Below, piece after piece: positions 29,174 through 41,135 of a stretch of 64,000 nucleotides of DNA (the stretch's first letter is position 1; every line of letters starts with the position of its first letter). The translations under genes were made by a program, and so were the position numbers. The notes under the pieces were generated by a model. The model was not told where the DNA came from. It saw only the letters and a program-made list of their open reading frames with translations, and did no database searches. The DNA comes from Metridium senile (taxonomy: Eukaryota; Cnidaria; Anthozoa; Actiniaria; Metridiidae): assembly GCA_949775045.1 (NCBI GenBank), contig CATKSA010000159.1, positions 46,301 to 110,300 on the forward strand, written 5' to 3'.

Positions 29174-31229
29174 GTATACGGCGAACATCCCCCCACCTGC
29201 GACAGGAAGCATCTCGAGAGTATTTTGGATTCTGATGAGGCAAAGCGCTCGCGTCTAGACATGAAGGCCTTCAAAGCCACCGTCGGCGAAATCTTCGAGC
29301 CGCCTGTAAACGGACCTGACAGAGTGACCGTCATCGCTTTTTGCAGAGAGAACAACCAGCCTGTTGCCCTGGCGACCTTCAGCAAGCACGGATACGAGAC
29401 TGATGAGAGGAATCTGGAAAACCTTCCCGGACAGACCACCAGAGCGGAGATCGTCCAGACAGCAAGGAAAACGTTTTGGGAGTTGCAGTACATCGTCCGC
29501 AGATCCAATTTCAAATCGCAGTGCTTGGGTGATATCGTTCTTTCTTGTGGCTTGGAAAAACTTGGCAAACTGTGCGAACCACGAACCACGACTAACGTTT
29601 GGTTGATAGTATCTAATTCATTTTTGAATTCGTCAGCTATTCGTCTATATTTGTCATATGGTTTTCAAATGTCAGGGATGTACAAATCAGCATTAATGAT
29701 GATTTTATTCGATTTAGGTCAAAGAAGCCGGACAGAAAGAGCAAAGAGTTGCATGATCAGGCAAGTGGAATCTGCGTTTGTCCTTCCTCAACTGAAGAAC
29801 AGGAGTTTCCAGGCCAGCGGCACAAGTTCGACACCTATGTCTAGTCGTGTTGGGCAGCCTTCAGAGCAACAGGTGGGGTTAATATCCTTTTGGCGACAGC
29901 ATGATACAACAATGATCAATCTTTTAAGGCTTTTCTTTTCGACAATTTCAGAATGATGATATGGACACGGAAAGTGCTAGCGACACAGACACCAGCAGTA
30001 CCACAGCAGCACCCCCACTAAGAGCTAGGAGGAGGCGAAGAAACGAACAGCCTCGAGGCAGCGCCGAGGATGATGCTAACAGGGGTATAGTACACAATGC
30101 TTTGGCATCTTTGCAGTTTTTTTCTTTTGCAGATCATGTCCAGTGGGCTCCAACTGTGGTCAAGGCAATAGACGCCGATGAGGACGAAATGGCACGTAAG
30201 ACCAAAGCTATGAGAGAAAACTCAGAGATCAACGACGCAAGGCATTCCTTTCTACAGCACTTGGAAATCGGCAGGCAGATTGAGGCATTCAGCAAAAGAG
30301 TCGACCAAAACACCTACAATGTCATCAAAGACTTGGCAGACAACTATGACCTTGGCCTGAGCCTTCCATATCTACGATCTATCCTAAAAGTGTCTTGGAC
30401 CGTGTGCAGATACCCAGTTCTGGAGCTGAGCAGGATGTCGTGGTCGGAAGCTATACTAAAAATACCACGGGTAGGTTGTAGTTTAGACGCCATAATTGCA
30501 AATGACGGTCGCGTTCCTAGAAATATAATCGCGGCGCAAATGGATATGCATTCTTTGTGTGTGAGACTCTTTTTAAGGTACCCCATGCGACGACCAGGCG
30601 ATGGAGATGGCTTGCCAAAGACCCGCGTGGAAGCACTTTGTGGCGTTAGAAGTAATGATGCACCCCCGACAGACCCAAACGCGTACCAGAGTACTTCTTG
30701 GTATGGTAGGATTGCCGCTTCACTTGGTACGGATGTGCGAAGTAGACTCATTGGCTACGATACCCAGGAGGCCCCAACACCAGCCGAAGTGAGAGCATCG
30801 GAATACCCCCAACCGTACTGGGAAGAAGGGCGCGATTTTCTTTTGCAGGAACTTGGTCGTGTTCTTGGCGGTTTACCACCCCAGAACGCAGTGCTCATGG
30901 TTGATTGCTTTTCAGTGGATCCATTCGGCAGACTACTCATCGAAATCAGAGGAGCCTATCATGAAAGCCAAATGACGGAGGAAAATCTTCAACCGACGCT
31001 TGGGAGATTCGAGCTGGCTCGTCGTGCTTTGTCCACGGGTTTTGCCTTCCCCACGTTTAACTATTTGGTCACCGACGATCTCCTACAGGAATTTTACCGG
31101 GCAAGAGAAGAAAGGCGTGGTGCGTTTAGCAGCGACGGTCCGGTTTACCATCCGAGTTTATGTAGGAAAAACCGTTATGACATCATTAAGAATAGACGCT
31201 CAACACGACGCCGTCGCTACGACGAGTAA
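29174..31229 (+). pseudogene. Exons 2-4 of staphylococcal-nuclease-like gene (copy 1, cut from exon 1 by Polinton)
   Basis: Exon 2 starts at 29174 in phase 0. Exon 3 is about 29718-29872 and exon 4 is 29952-31229 (stop). The exon 2 donor is uncertain (a GTGATA at 29529 gives the right phase; an unspliced open frame also exists). In exon 4, numbering from ATG 29961, residues 262-324 match the SNase fold: R262, D267 and E270 (RLIGYDTQE) and R324 (DPFGR) have the spacing of R35, D40, E43 and R87 of the bacterial nuclease. The rest of the protein, including an Arg-rich patch (21-27) and helical middle, is unrecognised. Likely an active endonuclease or nucleic-acid-binding protein. Exon 1 lies 14.3 kb away across the Polinton. 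Confidence 0.65.
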
Positions 31230-31239
31230 GCGTACGAGT

Positions 31240-31375
31240 AAATAATCTCATTCTTCTTATTGTTGTTGTTATTATTGTTGTTGTTTATCTTCTTATTATC
31301 ATCATTATCGCTTATTACTATTATTGTTATCATTACTGTTTATTATTATTACTGTTATCAGTTTAAATATACTAG
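31240..31375. repeat. Imperfect trinucleotide-rich microsatellite
   Basis: TTATTG/TTGTTG/ATCATT-type interrupted repeats just after the nuclease-like gene stop, in its presumed 3' untranslated region. Confidence 0.85.
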
Positions 31376-31785
31376 GTATAATATTAAAGTACCAATTGGA
31401 CCAAAAACAATAGAAATTTAAAATAAATTGGAAAGCGACAATGCATACATGAGAATGATTGTAGACAGAAAACTAACCAAATTTCATTACAAATTCTGCA
31501 TCTAAAGCTCATTAACCTAAAGAAATTTTGGTTCAAAATCTCAAAGAACAATAGGGTTGTATGTATGACGTCATACATACCAAATTTAAATGTTAGAAAA
31601 CCTTGACTATTTTTATGTGTCAGTCTTTTTGATGTAAGCAAAATTGCTTCATGGTTATCATTGTTGCAATATAGATTTTTTTTATTTTCAATTTTCATTG
31701 ATTTTGGTCCAAGTGCCCCTTTAAAGAAACATATTCTCTCTTTGCTATTCGAATCAATTAATATCAATACAGAGTTATATGTATA
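31376..31785. other. AT-rich spacer, no gene seen
   Basis: No credible coding or RNA signal. Possible polyadenylation-type AATAAA-like words only. Confidence 0.4.
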
Positions 31786-31985
31786 CCATCCGAGTTTATG
31801 AAGGATAAACCGTTATGACATTATTAAGAATCGAATAGACGCTCAATACGTCTGAATAGCGTACTGAATAATCTCATTCTTCTTCATATTGTATTATTAT
31901 TATTATTGTTGTTGTTGTTGTTTATCTTCTTATTATCATCATTATCGCCTATTACGATTATTGTTATTATTATTATTGTTATTAG
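31786..31985 (+). pseudogene. Decayed duplicate of the nuclease-like gene 3' end
   Basis: The segment starting ACCATCCGAGTTTATG matches 31146-31345 in order (last coding codons, stop region, then the same microsatellite), with small indels that break the frame. It is a local tandem duplication of the gene terminus. Confidence 0.8.
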
Positions 31986-32600
31986 ATTATTTGTTATAGG
32001 TTCAAGGCTTTGCTCGATTTTTTCGGTAATTTGGGACAGCCCCCCTCAAAAATCAGACGGTCCGTCCCTTATCATCATTGTCAACAAGATTATTATCGTC
32101 ATCATCATCATCATCGTCATCATCAGTATAACTATAACTATGACTTTTAACATTACCATTATCATTATGAATAATATCATTTTCAATCTCATCATCATCA
32201 TTATTCTTTTTAAATTAGTTCAGAACAGACTTAAGGTATAAACATGATAAAGGGGACGTTTGCGACCGATGTTCATTACTCCTCATACAGCACGCTAACT
32301 ACTGAAGTTTTGTCTCAGTTTTTTTGATATCTTGTCGCAATTTACAGTAACAAATATAATCATAATAATTGCCTCCGACGACGTTTAATATTCTATTATG
32401 ACATTGATGTAATCATTTCACTTATTTAATTCTCAGCAAAAATGAATCATTACATTTCAAATATACATTTGCCGGTTAACACTCATTATCATTACCATGT
32501 AATCATTGTCATTATCATAATCATTATCTCACAGTTTGTTTCGACTTCTTTCCTTTCCGTGTAGCTTTAAGTAGCTTTAAATACCCGTAAAAAGGAGCAC
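31986..32600. other. Repeat-rich spacer, no gene seen
   Basis: ATC/ATT-rich interrupted microsatellites (32085-32210) and AT-rich sequence. Nothing coding is supported. Confidence 0.4.
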
Positions 32601-32615
32601 TGATGGAGAGAGGGG

Positions 32616-33589
<974 letters not shown>

Positions 33590-33918
33590 CAGGATCTGGT
33601 CACGTGACACAAATTCCAAAAAAATTAGCTCTGCTAAAAAATTATTGGCATATTCAGAAAGATGTAATTAATGTAATATTTAGATTTTGTTCAAAACTCG
33701 AAACTTTACATGCGTCCCAGTCATACGTTCTTTGTTAAATTAAGTTTCGAGTTTTGAAAAAAAAGATAAATTAAACATTTCCAATTACATCAAGAAATGC
33801 TAAAACTCAGCGACAGTACTAACTTTAATGTGCTCTTTCTGAATATGGCAATAATTTTTTTAGTAGAACTAATTTTTTTTTTAGGGGGGGGGGGTGTATG
33901 TCACGTGACGAGATCCTG
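33590..33918. mobile_element. 329-bp foldback/MITE-like element
   Basis: The ends are inverted: CAGGATCTGGTCACGTGAC at 33590-33608 against GTCACGTGACGAGATCCTG at 33900-33918, one mismatch. The inverted similarity continues inward for about 80 bp (TATTCAGAAAGA against TCTTTCTGAATA). A second inverted pair, CAAAACTCGAAACTT and AAGTTTCGAGTTTTG, sits at the centre (33692-33758 region). A poly-G insert interrupts the right arm. No coding capacity. Confidence 0.75.
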
Positions 33919-35451
33919 TATTGGCAAACTATTTTACGGATACAGATTGATTTTCATATGACCATGAAAGAATTGGCAAACTAATAGTTGTTACTACACT
34001 CTGAATCTATTGTTTTCTTTTGTTCTTTACCAACAAGTACAAACTAAATAGTGGTTTTTCTTGCACGGTCAAATGAAAATACATACATACATACATTTTA
34101 TTAAACTTCCTATAAAAGGTTTTTCAAGAATAATTTACACAAAGAATAGATATTTTGCATATAAAAAATACAAAGCATGATAGTTCGAGCGTTAAAATAT
34201 ATTTTTCGAGATATAAAATGGTGGATGTATCATATAGTACTATTTATATAGTACTATTTATGGAAAAACTGTCTTTGTTTTTTAGTTCTTTTTTTAAAAG
34301 AGTTCAGATTTGTTGTCTGTTTACAAGAATCGTCTAATTGGTTCCATAACTTTTTTGCTCTGTACAGGAAATCACTCTAGTGAGCCCCGTCTATTGTGCC
34401 AATTAATGATTCATTCACTAATTTATTTATGATTATCATTCTAACAAGCTCATTCATCCATTCAATCAGCCCGTCATCCTTCAATTAAAGCATAATTTTT
34501 TTTTTCTTGTGAGGGGTTGTCCTGTGATCGTTGGGTTTCCTGTGTTCGCGGTGGGAAAAAAGTGCGGGAAGTCAATATTTCAGCCTCGTTCTCAGAGTGG
34601 GACCTTTTTAGGCAATTGTTATTTTTTTAAGACGTATATACAGCCTAGCTCATTGACTATGGTATGGTGTGTGTGTGTAGGGTGGACAATCATTTTTTTG
34701 TATTTTTTTGTTATAAATTTTTATTTGATCATTGTAGAAACATGTTGCAGTTCAAGTTGCTGATTATTGTTCACAAAAACTGCTCATGTTTATGAAGAAA
34801 ACATAGACGTAGTTTGAATAAAAAAAAGTGGGGTTTGTTTTCCAGCTTTTCCTTCCCTCGTCCATTATATAACGAGAGTTAAACAATGAAAACGTGCGAT
34901 TGGGACCAAACAAAGTGTGCGAGAGTCCGTAATAACGGGAGTAACTTTCAGTCATTTCTTTTCCGGACGGGGACTAGATTTGTAACTTGATGATCTGTTA
35001 ATCGTTTAAATTATCAAACGATTTGTTAAAATCACCACAAATGTCGGGATCCTTTCAACTTACCTCCTGTAATGTTTAGATCGACAACACTGATAGGATA
35101 TCTATCTGGAAACTCTATTGTTAATCACTATTGGTGCCGTTCTGTCTGGCCAAAGTCCAGGAAGGTATGTTTATTTAGTGATATGTCGAAGCACGTACGT
35201 TCATTCCAACACTAGCGATTGTCAGTATTGTAGCTAGACATCAGTGCAGTTTGCCACGGTGATGATCATGACCGTTTGCGATTTGTTACTATAATCGAGT
35301 CGTTCTACTATAGCGAAGGAACTAAATAGTTATATACGCGGTATATACTGGACAGCATATTAGCTCCTACGATTATAAGGTATTGATATATTGTATAATG
35401 TTTTGGCCATGGTTTGATGTATGCTGATTTCCTAATTCCTCCATGTTGCAG
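33919..35451. other. Spacer and possible upstream region of the recombinase gene
   Basis: AT-rich sequence with a short ACAT run (34079-34095) and a GT run (34666-34677). A donor-like GGAAG|GTATGT at 35164 may end an untranslated first exon. No coding sequence is supported. Confidence 0.4.
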
Positions 35452-35537
35452 ATCTTTGATTGCTCTCCAAATAAAGAACGCACCGAGCTAGGCATTCTCT
35501 CCTATTCAAATCGACACATTTGAAATACTATAAGTAG
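35452..35537 (+). other. Possible untranslated exon of the recombinase gene
   Basis: The segment lies between a good acceptor (CCATGTTGCAG) and a good donor (TAG|GTAAGTAAGT). It has no ATG and ends in stop codons in the relevant frame, so if used it is untranslated and translation would start in the next exon. Confidence 0.35.
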
Positions 35538-36098
35538 GTAAGTAAGTATTAAAATTAGCAGATTAAGAGGATATTTTTTTCAATGACAAGCAATATTGGC
35601 AAAAAGCGCCATAAACTAGACTTTTGCACGAGTTTTAATCTCAATTTTCGTTTTGGGTTAACGCTCAAAAACCTCTTTAAACAGTTAGAAACTAATGTAC
35701 TAAGATAACATGCCTGTTTAAGCGGTATTTTCAATTGTACAAAGATGTTTTGTTGAATTTGTGTTAGAATGCAGCTTTTTGGGGCATTTTTTAAAGAAAA
35801 GGTATGGGAAATAAACAGATAAAGGCCTAAACCTCATTTTCAATTCAAATTTTTGGTTTGGGTTAATAACACTTTGGCTCCACTTTCATCAGTCTTTTCC
35901 ACTTACAAACAAGTTAAACTTTCTGAATAAATAGATTTTAGCCTTGTACAACAGCCGTTCTTCAAGAAATCAGTTTTTGGCGCTCACAGCTTCAGTACGA
36001 AAAAAGTATTGTCTTAATTTCTTTCGTAGATAGATATTGAACGTAGACTGATCTAACTAGTAATAATGACTGATTGTGTGTGTGTGTTTTTTTTTTAG

Positions 36099-36254
36099 TA
36101 GCGACTTGATGGGGGAACACACAGCGCCCTTACAATCGATGACACACATTCCAGTTTTGAAAAAACACCGTTTGGACATGGAGACCTCAAATGCCGATCA
36201 TTCATTGAAATACACTCCACTCCGAGAACGACCACACACTCCTACAAATTTGAC
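36099..36254 (+). CDS. Recombinase gene, alternative first coding exon A
   Basis: 156 bp between acceptor TTTTTTTTAG and donor GTAAGT. In the frame S-D-L-M-G-E-H the first ATG is at 36109. The exon ends two bases into a codon (AC), and the terminal exon at 37187 supplies the third (C), giving a continuous frame. Length is divisible by three, so it can be skipped, used alone or joined to exon B without shifting the frame. The encoded stretch is polar and Pro/His/Thr-rich, with no domain. Confidence 0.6.
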
Positions 36255-36342
36255 GTAAGTAATTTACGATCGCAACTAATAACATGTTTAACTATCTTTA
36301 TTTTTAAAGAGAAACGTTTTAATCCCAAACGTTTTAGTCCCC

Positions 36343-37121
36343 CTGTCATAAACAGGGTATGGTTTTTCGAGCTTTCTGTCATAAACAGGGTATGTTTTTT
36401 TTAGTTTTCTGTCATGAACAGGGTATCCTTTTTACCCCATTTCCCAATTTCCTTACTTTGTTTTTGTCATAATCATGTATATTAATTAGGTAATATGATG
36501 AGCAGCGCGGTCTTTCGTCTTTCGGGAAATTCAGCACGTTTTCGCGGCATTAACACGGGGTCCTAAACTGTCATCTAACTAGTAATAATGACTGATTGTG
36601 TTTTTTTTTTTAGTAGCGACTTGATGGGGGAACAGACAGCGCTCTCACAATCAGTTTTGAAAGAACACCGTTTGGACATGGAGACCTCAAATGCCGATCA
36701 TTCATTGAAATACACCCCAGTTCGGGCACGACCACACACTCCTACAAATTTGACGTAAGTAATTTACGATCGCAACTAATAACATGTTTAACTATCTTTA
36801 TTTTTAAAGAGAAACGTTTTAATCCCAAACGTTTTAGTCCCCCTGTCATAAACAGGGTATGGTTTTTCGAGCTTTCTGTCATAAACAGGGTATGGTTTTT
36901 TGAGTTTTCTGTCATGAACAGGGTATCCTTTTTACCCCATTTCCCCATTTCCTTAGTTTTTTTTTTTTTTTTGTCATAATCATGTATATTAATTAGGTAA
37001 TATGATGAGCAGCGCGGTCTTTCGTCTTTCGGGAAATTCAGCACGTTTTCGCGGCATTAACACTGTCCTAAACTGTCATAAACAGGGTCCCATTTTTATC
37101 ACTTGTCATAAACAGTGTATA
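36343..37121 (+). repeat. Dispersed CTGTCATAAACAGGG repeats
   Basis: About eight copies of CTGTCATAAACAGGGTAT or close variants lie at about 36343, 36376, 36409, 36845, 36877, 36911, 37072 and 37104, all in introns next to the recombinase exons. The core CTGT-cataa-ACAG is an inverted repeat. Confidence 0.85.
36614..36754 (+). CDS. Recombinase gene, alternative first coding exon B
   Basis: 141-bp homologue of exon A with the same phases, ATG at 36624. It lacks five codons of exon A and differs at several residues, yet stays open. The preserved frame and splice sites in both copies suggest both are usable. Confidence 0.6.
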
Positions 37122-37186
37122 AGAATTTGTTTGTTTTTTTGTCATAAAAAGTTTCTAGACAATAATGCCGACTCATTTTGTTTCAG

Positions 37187-39404
37187 CCAACAACGCAACA
37201 ACATGTTAAAGGAATTGTCCAACGTATCGCGTGGGGAAGTGATCTATTATTGTTACTCCGAAGTAAGAATGAAGCTTTTTCCCAGTGTGCCAACTGGAAC
37301 TTTAAAGACATGGGTGAGGAATCTAAAAATATTAAAACCAAGATGCTCAGTCCAAGAACACATTCATTTCAAAGACAGGATTCCCGATATTGCAATAGGC
37401 GCCTTCAAACTGATTTCACAATTCGACGTATTTAGACTAATTACCCATTGTGAGGGTAGAGAGACCCTTAGCTCTCCCCCCAAAAAGCGCAAGTTTAATA
37501 TTTCGCATAGTTTGTCGGCGACAAACCAAAATCAATCAGTAGTTCCATCGAGCATGTCGCATAGCAATGATGCAGATAAACTAGATAGTGGGCCGTCAAA
37601 ATTGTTGCTCTTAGGGGAATCGACAGCCGCACACTGTACTCATAAATCGAAATTGCAGCACGCGCACTCATTCACTAGTAGAAATAACACCATTATCCAT
37701 GGCGGTATTAATGATAACAATGATAATAGCAGCAGTAGTTCTTATATATGCTCTAGCGAAGTCGAAATAAAAACACGTGTTCCTCTGGCCTCCGAAAATG
37801 ATTCACAACTGCCTCCGCGGGAAAATTTCATACCACAAATTCCAGTTGAAATTGTAAATGACAGTAGTAGCTCTTCGGAGGACGAAGTCACATCAGTTTC
37901 TTCCTCCAGCAATCGTCGCGCTAGTAGAAAAATTTCGCTCGACCAGCTAGATGCAAATGTTACCAACGAGATCGAAAAGTTCAAGTCTTTTTACACTCGG
38001 CCGCTAAACACGCAACGAAACTGTCATGTTTTGCAAGACGCGACTGTTCTTAAAACCATCGAGAGACTCCTAGGCTATTTTAAATACGTGAAGGACGTTC
38101 GTCCAGGCGTGACCATCTCGTTTGAGCATGTCGAGCACGGAGACTTGGTAGAGGGGTTTTGTAATTATTTAAGGTCGAGCGACCGAAATCTTCAGAGCAT
38201 CACCGTATCCAGGTACGTCTCGGCCCTTATAAGTGTTGTTCGCTATTTGCACCGTGACCAGACTGCAACCGAGCAAGAGGGTCTTCCTTCCATTTCTAGA
38301 TTGCGCGCGCTCCAAAGCCAGTTAGAATTTGACGCTAGGAGGGAAAGACCAGCGGTAGGGAAAAAAAAGTCTATTTTGTACGAAGAAATACTTGAGATAG
38401 CTAGGAATTTGTTGCACGAGTTCGAAGACTCGCCGACAGGTGTGACCAAGGCGAAAGCTCTCATGAATTTGTGCATTCTTTTATTGTACACACACGCGAC
38501 CGGCCGGTGTAAGGAGTTCATCTCGCTCAGAATAGCCGAGACGGAGGCCTCCGTCAGTTCGCTAGATGGTAATTTTTTAGTTCATGATGGCGACACCCTC
38601 ATTTTGTTGTGCAACGATTATAAGACTAAGCGATTTTACGGCCCGGACAGGACTGTTTTAAGAGGGAGTCAGCTCGAGTACCATATTTGCCTTTACATTA
38701 AGTCCTATCGGTCCAAACTGCTTCAGGGAGCCAGCCACGATTTTTTTCTCGTGAATGCAAGGGGCCAGCCATTTTGCGTCGCATCATTCAACAAGTACAT
38801 AGGGAACCTCTTCGAACGCCACTGCGACTTAAGATTAGGCGTGAACGATATTCGTCATAGCGTAGTTTCGTATTTCTTAAGCCTTCCAGAGGCACACGAC
38901 AGTGGTCAATTGCTAGAAAGTCTAGCAACCGTTATGCGACACAGTGTCAGGTCGCAACGCAGGTTTTACGACGACCGTAGCAGAGACGAAAAAAAAACTC
39001 CTGCTCTAGGAGTCCTCGCACGAAAAGCAAATGAGACAATTTTCGCAGACCACTCGCGCGACGATGAATTTGCAATTGCGGCAACTAGTCATGACGATGA
39101 TGGTTACGCAGACGCTATGGCGACACCAGGCGATTTTGTGGCCTTAGTTGCGAGTAATTCAACCGGTCAATCTCCGCAAATTCTTTTGGCCAAAGTTTTA
39201 CGTTACAGCGGTAACAAAAAGGATGTCGTCCTAGCACACTTCGACGAGGTCTCTCAAAATTGCTTTAGAATGGTCACAGGGAAAAGTTATGTGGAGTCTA
39301 GCGCCAGTGTTCTCTTTCCAATAGATCTCGTATACAACGCAAGCGATCGGCTTTACGAGTTGCGTTCAGATAGGCTAGATTTACACAGGCAGGCTCGCAC
39401 TTGA
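37187..39404 (+). CDS. Tyrosine recombinase (Crypton-like), terminal exon
   Basis: The frame is open from 37002, but the acceptor CATTTTGTTTCAG at 37186 and exact phase match to exons A and B favour a start here. Catalytic pattern in the 37002 numbering: R502 (ATGRCKEF), K541 or K543 (NDYKTKRFYG), box II N615-x2-R618-H619 (VNDIRHS), H647 (MRHS) and Y656 (RRFYDD). Asn replaces the usual box II His. Upstream are a Ser/Glu-rich low-complexity region (about 285-305) and a helical core-binding domain (about 355-435). After the catalytic part comes a domain of about 95 residues from GDFVALVA that looks SH3/BAH-like. Such enzymes cut and rejoin DNA in Crypton transposons; domesticated host copies also exist. 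Intact. Confidence 0.75.
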
Positions 39405-39519
39405 TTTCTTTGAGGTTTTTTCCCCCGGCCCTGCTACTTGTCATTTACAATTTTTTAATGTCGGAGAGAGCACGTGTTTTCAAGTCGATGCGCCTTCGTA
39501 AATATGTTGACGCCCAATA
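39405..39519 (+). other. Start of recombinase 3' untranslated region
   Basis: Follows the stop codon; leads into the 0.5-kb tandem repeat. Confidence 0.4.
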
Positions 39520-40578
39520 TATTGGTTATTTAGGCAAGGTTTTTTTTTTGGATAATAATTAAAAAAATATATTAATGATGCAAATAGTTCAGTTTCGGCA
39601 GTTCATCTTGTTATAAACCTATAGCTGGCCGACAATTAAATTGTTATAAGTATGTAGGTTGACGCCCAATATGCTGTCAGACCGTAATTTTTGAACTGTT
39701 TGGTAAAAATTATGCCAGAGGTATTGGACGAAATCCTTTGCAGTCTGTTTCGTCTCGAATGCGAAAGTCGTATATGAAGGCAAAAATGTATTACAAGTCA
39801 AAAACATTTTTTTCCCGTTCTCTCTTTTCTATATATTTGTCTGCAAATACAACTTTCGCATTTGTTCTCTTTTTGTTAAAAAAAGCAAAATATATAAAAA
39901 TATATACGTTGCGTTTACGTTACGTGTTTTCAGCTGTTACTGTTAATTTATAGAGAAATTTAGTTTTGGTTCATTGTTACAGTTAATTCATTAGTTAATG
40001 TTAGGATTGAGAACATCTAGAAATATATTGGTTATTTAGGCAAGGTTTTTTTTTTGGATAATAATTAAAAAAATATATTAATGATGCGAATAGTTCAGTT
40101 TCGGCAGTTCATCTTGTTATAACCTAGCTGGCTGACAATTAAATATAGGTTGACGCCCAATATGCTGTCAGACCGTAATTTTTGAACTGTTTGGTAAAAA
40201 TTATGCCAGAGGTATTGGACGAAATCCTTTGCAGTCTGTTTCGTCTCGAATGCGAAAGTCGTATACGAAGGCAAAAATGTATTACAAGTCAAAAACATTT
40301 TTTTCCCGTTCTCTCTTTTCTATATATTTGTCTGCAAATACAACTTTCGCATTTGTTCTCTTTTTGTATAAAAAAAAGCAAAATCTAAAAATATATATAC
40401 GTTGCGTTTACGTTACGTGTTTTCAGCTGTTACTGTTAATTTATAGAGAAATTTAGTTTTGGTTCATTGTTACAGTTAATTCATTAGTTAATGTTAGTTT
40501 TAAAAACATCTAGAAATATATTAGTTATTTAGGCAAGGTTTTTTTTGGATAATAATTTAAAAAAAATATTAATGATGC
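39520..40578. repeat. Approximately 0.5-kb tandem repeat, two copies plus part
   Basis: Units start at about 39521, 40027 and 40520 with ATTGGTTATTTAGGCAAGG or a one-base variant. The second copy differs from the first by small indels. Open frames of 62-75 codons in both strands are by-products: they are not conserved in length between the copies. Confidence 0.92.
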
Positions 40579-40675
40579 GTTTGTAATTAAGTGGGAAAGA
40601 AATAGAAAACGTTCGTTCTTGCAATTACGTGTAAATACGTCAAGGCTATTGATTGTTATGTACCCATGTTTATTT

Positions 40676-40690
40676 CAAATAAAAATATTT
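40676..40690 (+). terminator. Possible polyadenylation signal of recombinase gene
   Basis: AATAAA within TTTCAAATAAAAATATT, the first clear signal downstream of the tandem repeat on the coding strand. If used, the 3' untranslated region is about 1.3 kb. Confidence 0.35.
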
Positions 40691-40817
40691 AAGTGTATAA
40701 TTCAGTGGTCCTGTGTTTTTTATTTGTTATCAATAATGATCGACTGAATGAATTGAGAGCATTATTATTATGAAAAAAAATACTGCTTACTGACGGAATG
40801 AATAAATGGTTGGAATA

Positions 40818-40935
40818 ATGATTTGATGAATGAATGAATGAATGGATGAACGAATGAATAAACGAATGGCTGATGAATAAATGAATGAATGGATGATTGA
40901 ATGAATGAATGAATGAATAAACGAATGGATGAATA
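40818..40935. repeat. GAAT tetranucleotide tract
   Basis: Interrupted GAAT/GGAT/GAAC units, followed by a TAGTACTAG-rich stretch and a few degenerate TTTAGG units to about 41000. Confidence 0.9.
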
Positions 40936-41060
40936 GTAGTACTAATACTAGTAGTAGTACTAGTACTAGGTTTAGGGTTAGGTTTAGGAATAGGTTTAAT
41001 TTATGCCATTATTGGGAGTTTATGAATGAAACAAAAGTCTAATGCAGAATTTTCAACTGA

Positions 41061-41135
41061 GTCATTGTGGTATAGTGGTGTAGTCTCTGGACTTAGAAGC
41101 AAGAGATCCTGGTTCTATTCCCAGCCGTGGTAAGA
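41061..41135 (+). repeat. tRNA-derived SINE fragment
   Basis: The segment has a pol III A-box-like TGGTATAGTGGTGTAG (41068 onward) and a B-box-like GGTTCTATTCC (41111-41121) at tRNA spacing, followed by an A-rich stretch. Stems of a true tRNA do not close, so it is read as a tRNA-like SINE head, not a functional tRNA. Confidence 0.55.

Larger units (their letters stand above)
36053..37073 (+). repeat. 0.5-kb tandem duplication containing an exon
   Basis: The segment 36053-36571 is repeated at 36573-37073 with small differences. Each copy has a poly-T acceptor, an open exon, a GTAAGTAATT donor and three CTGTCATAAACAGGG-type repeats in the following intron part. Confidence 0.9.

Noticed and set aside
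29149..29589. 146-codon minus-strand frame opposite exon 2 (and copy at 62526)
   Set aside because: Shadow of the coding exon on the other strand; splice signals and frame continuity support only the plus strand.
37002..37186. N-terminal 62 codons of the long recombinase frame
   Set aside because: They encode low-complexity sequence over intronic CTGTCATAAACAGGG repeats; the acceptor at 37186 with exact phase match to exons A and B explains the gene better.
39619..40456. Frames of 62-75 codons repeated in tandem
   Set aside because: By-products of a 0.5-kb tandem repeat in the presumed 3' untranslated region; ends differ between the copies.
41061..41135. Functional tRNA gene
   Set aside because: A- and B-box-like parts are present, but acceptor and anticodon stems do not pair; better explained as a tRNA-derived SINE.
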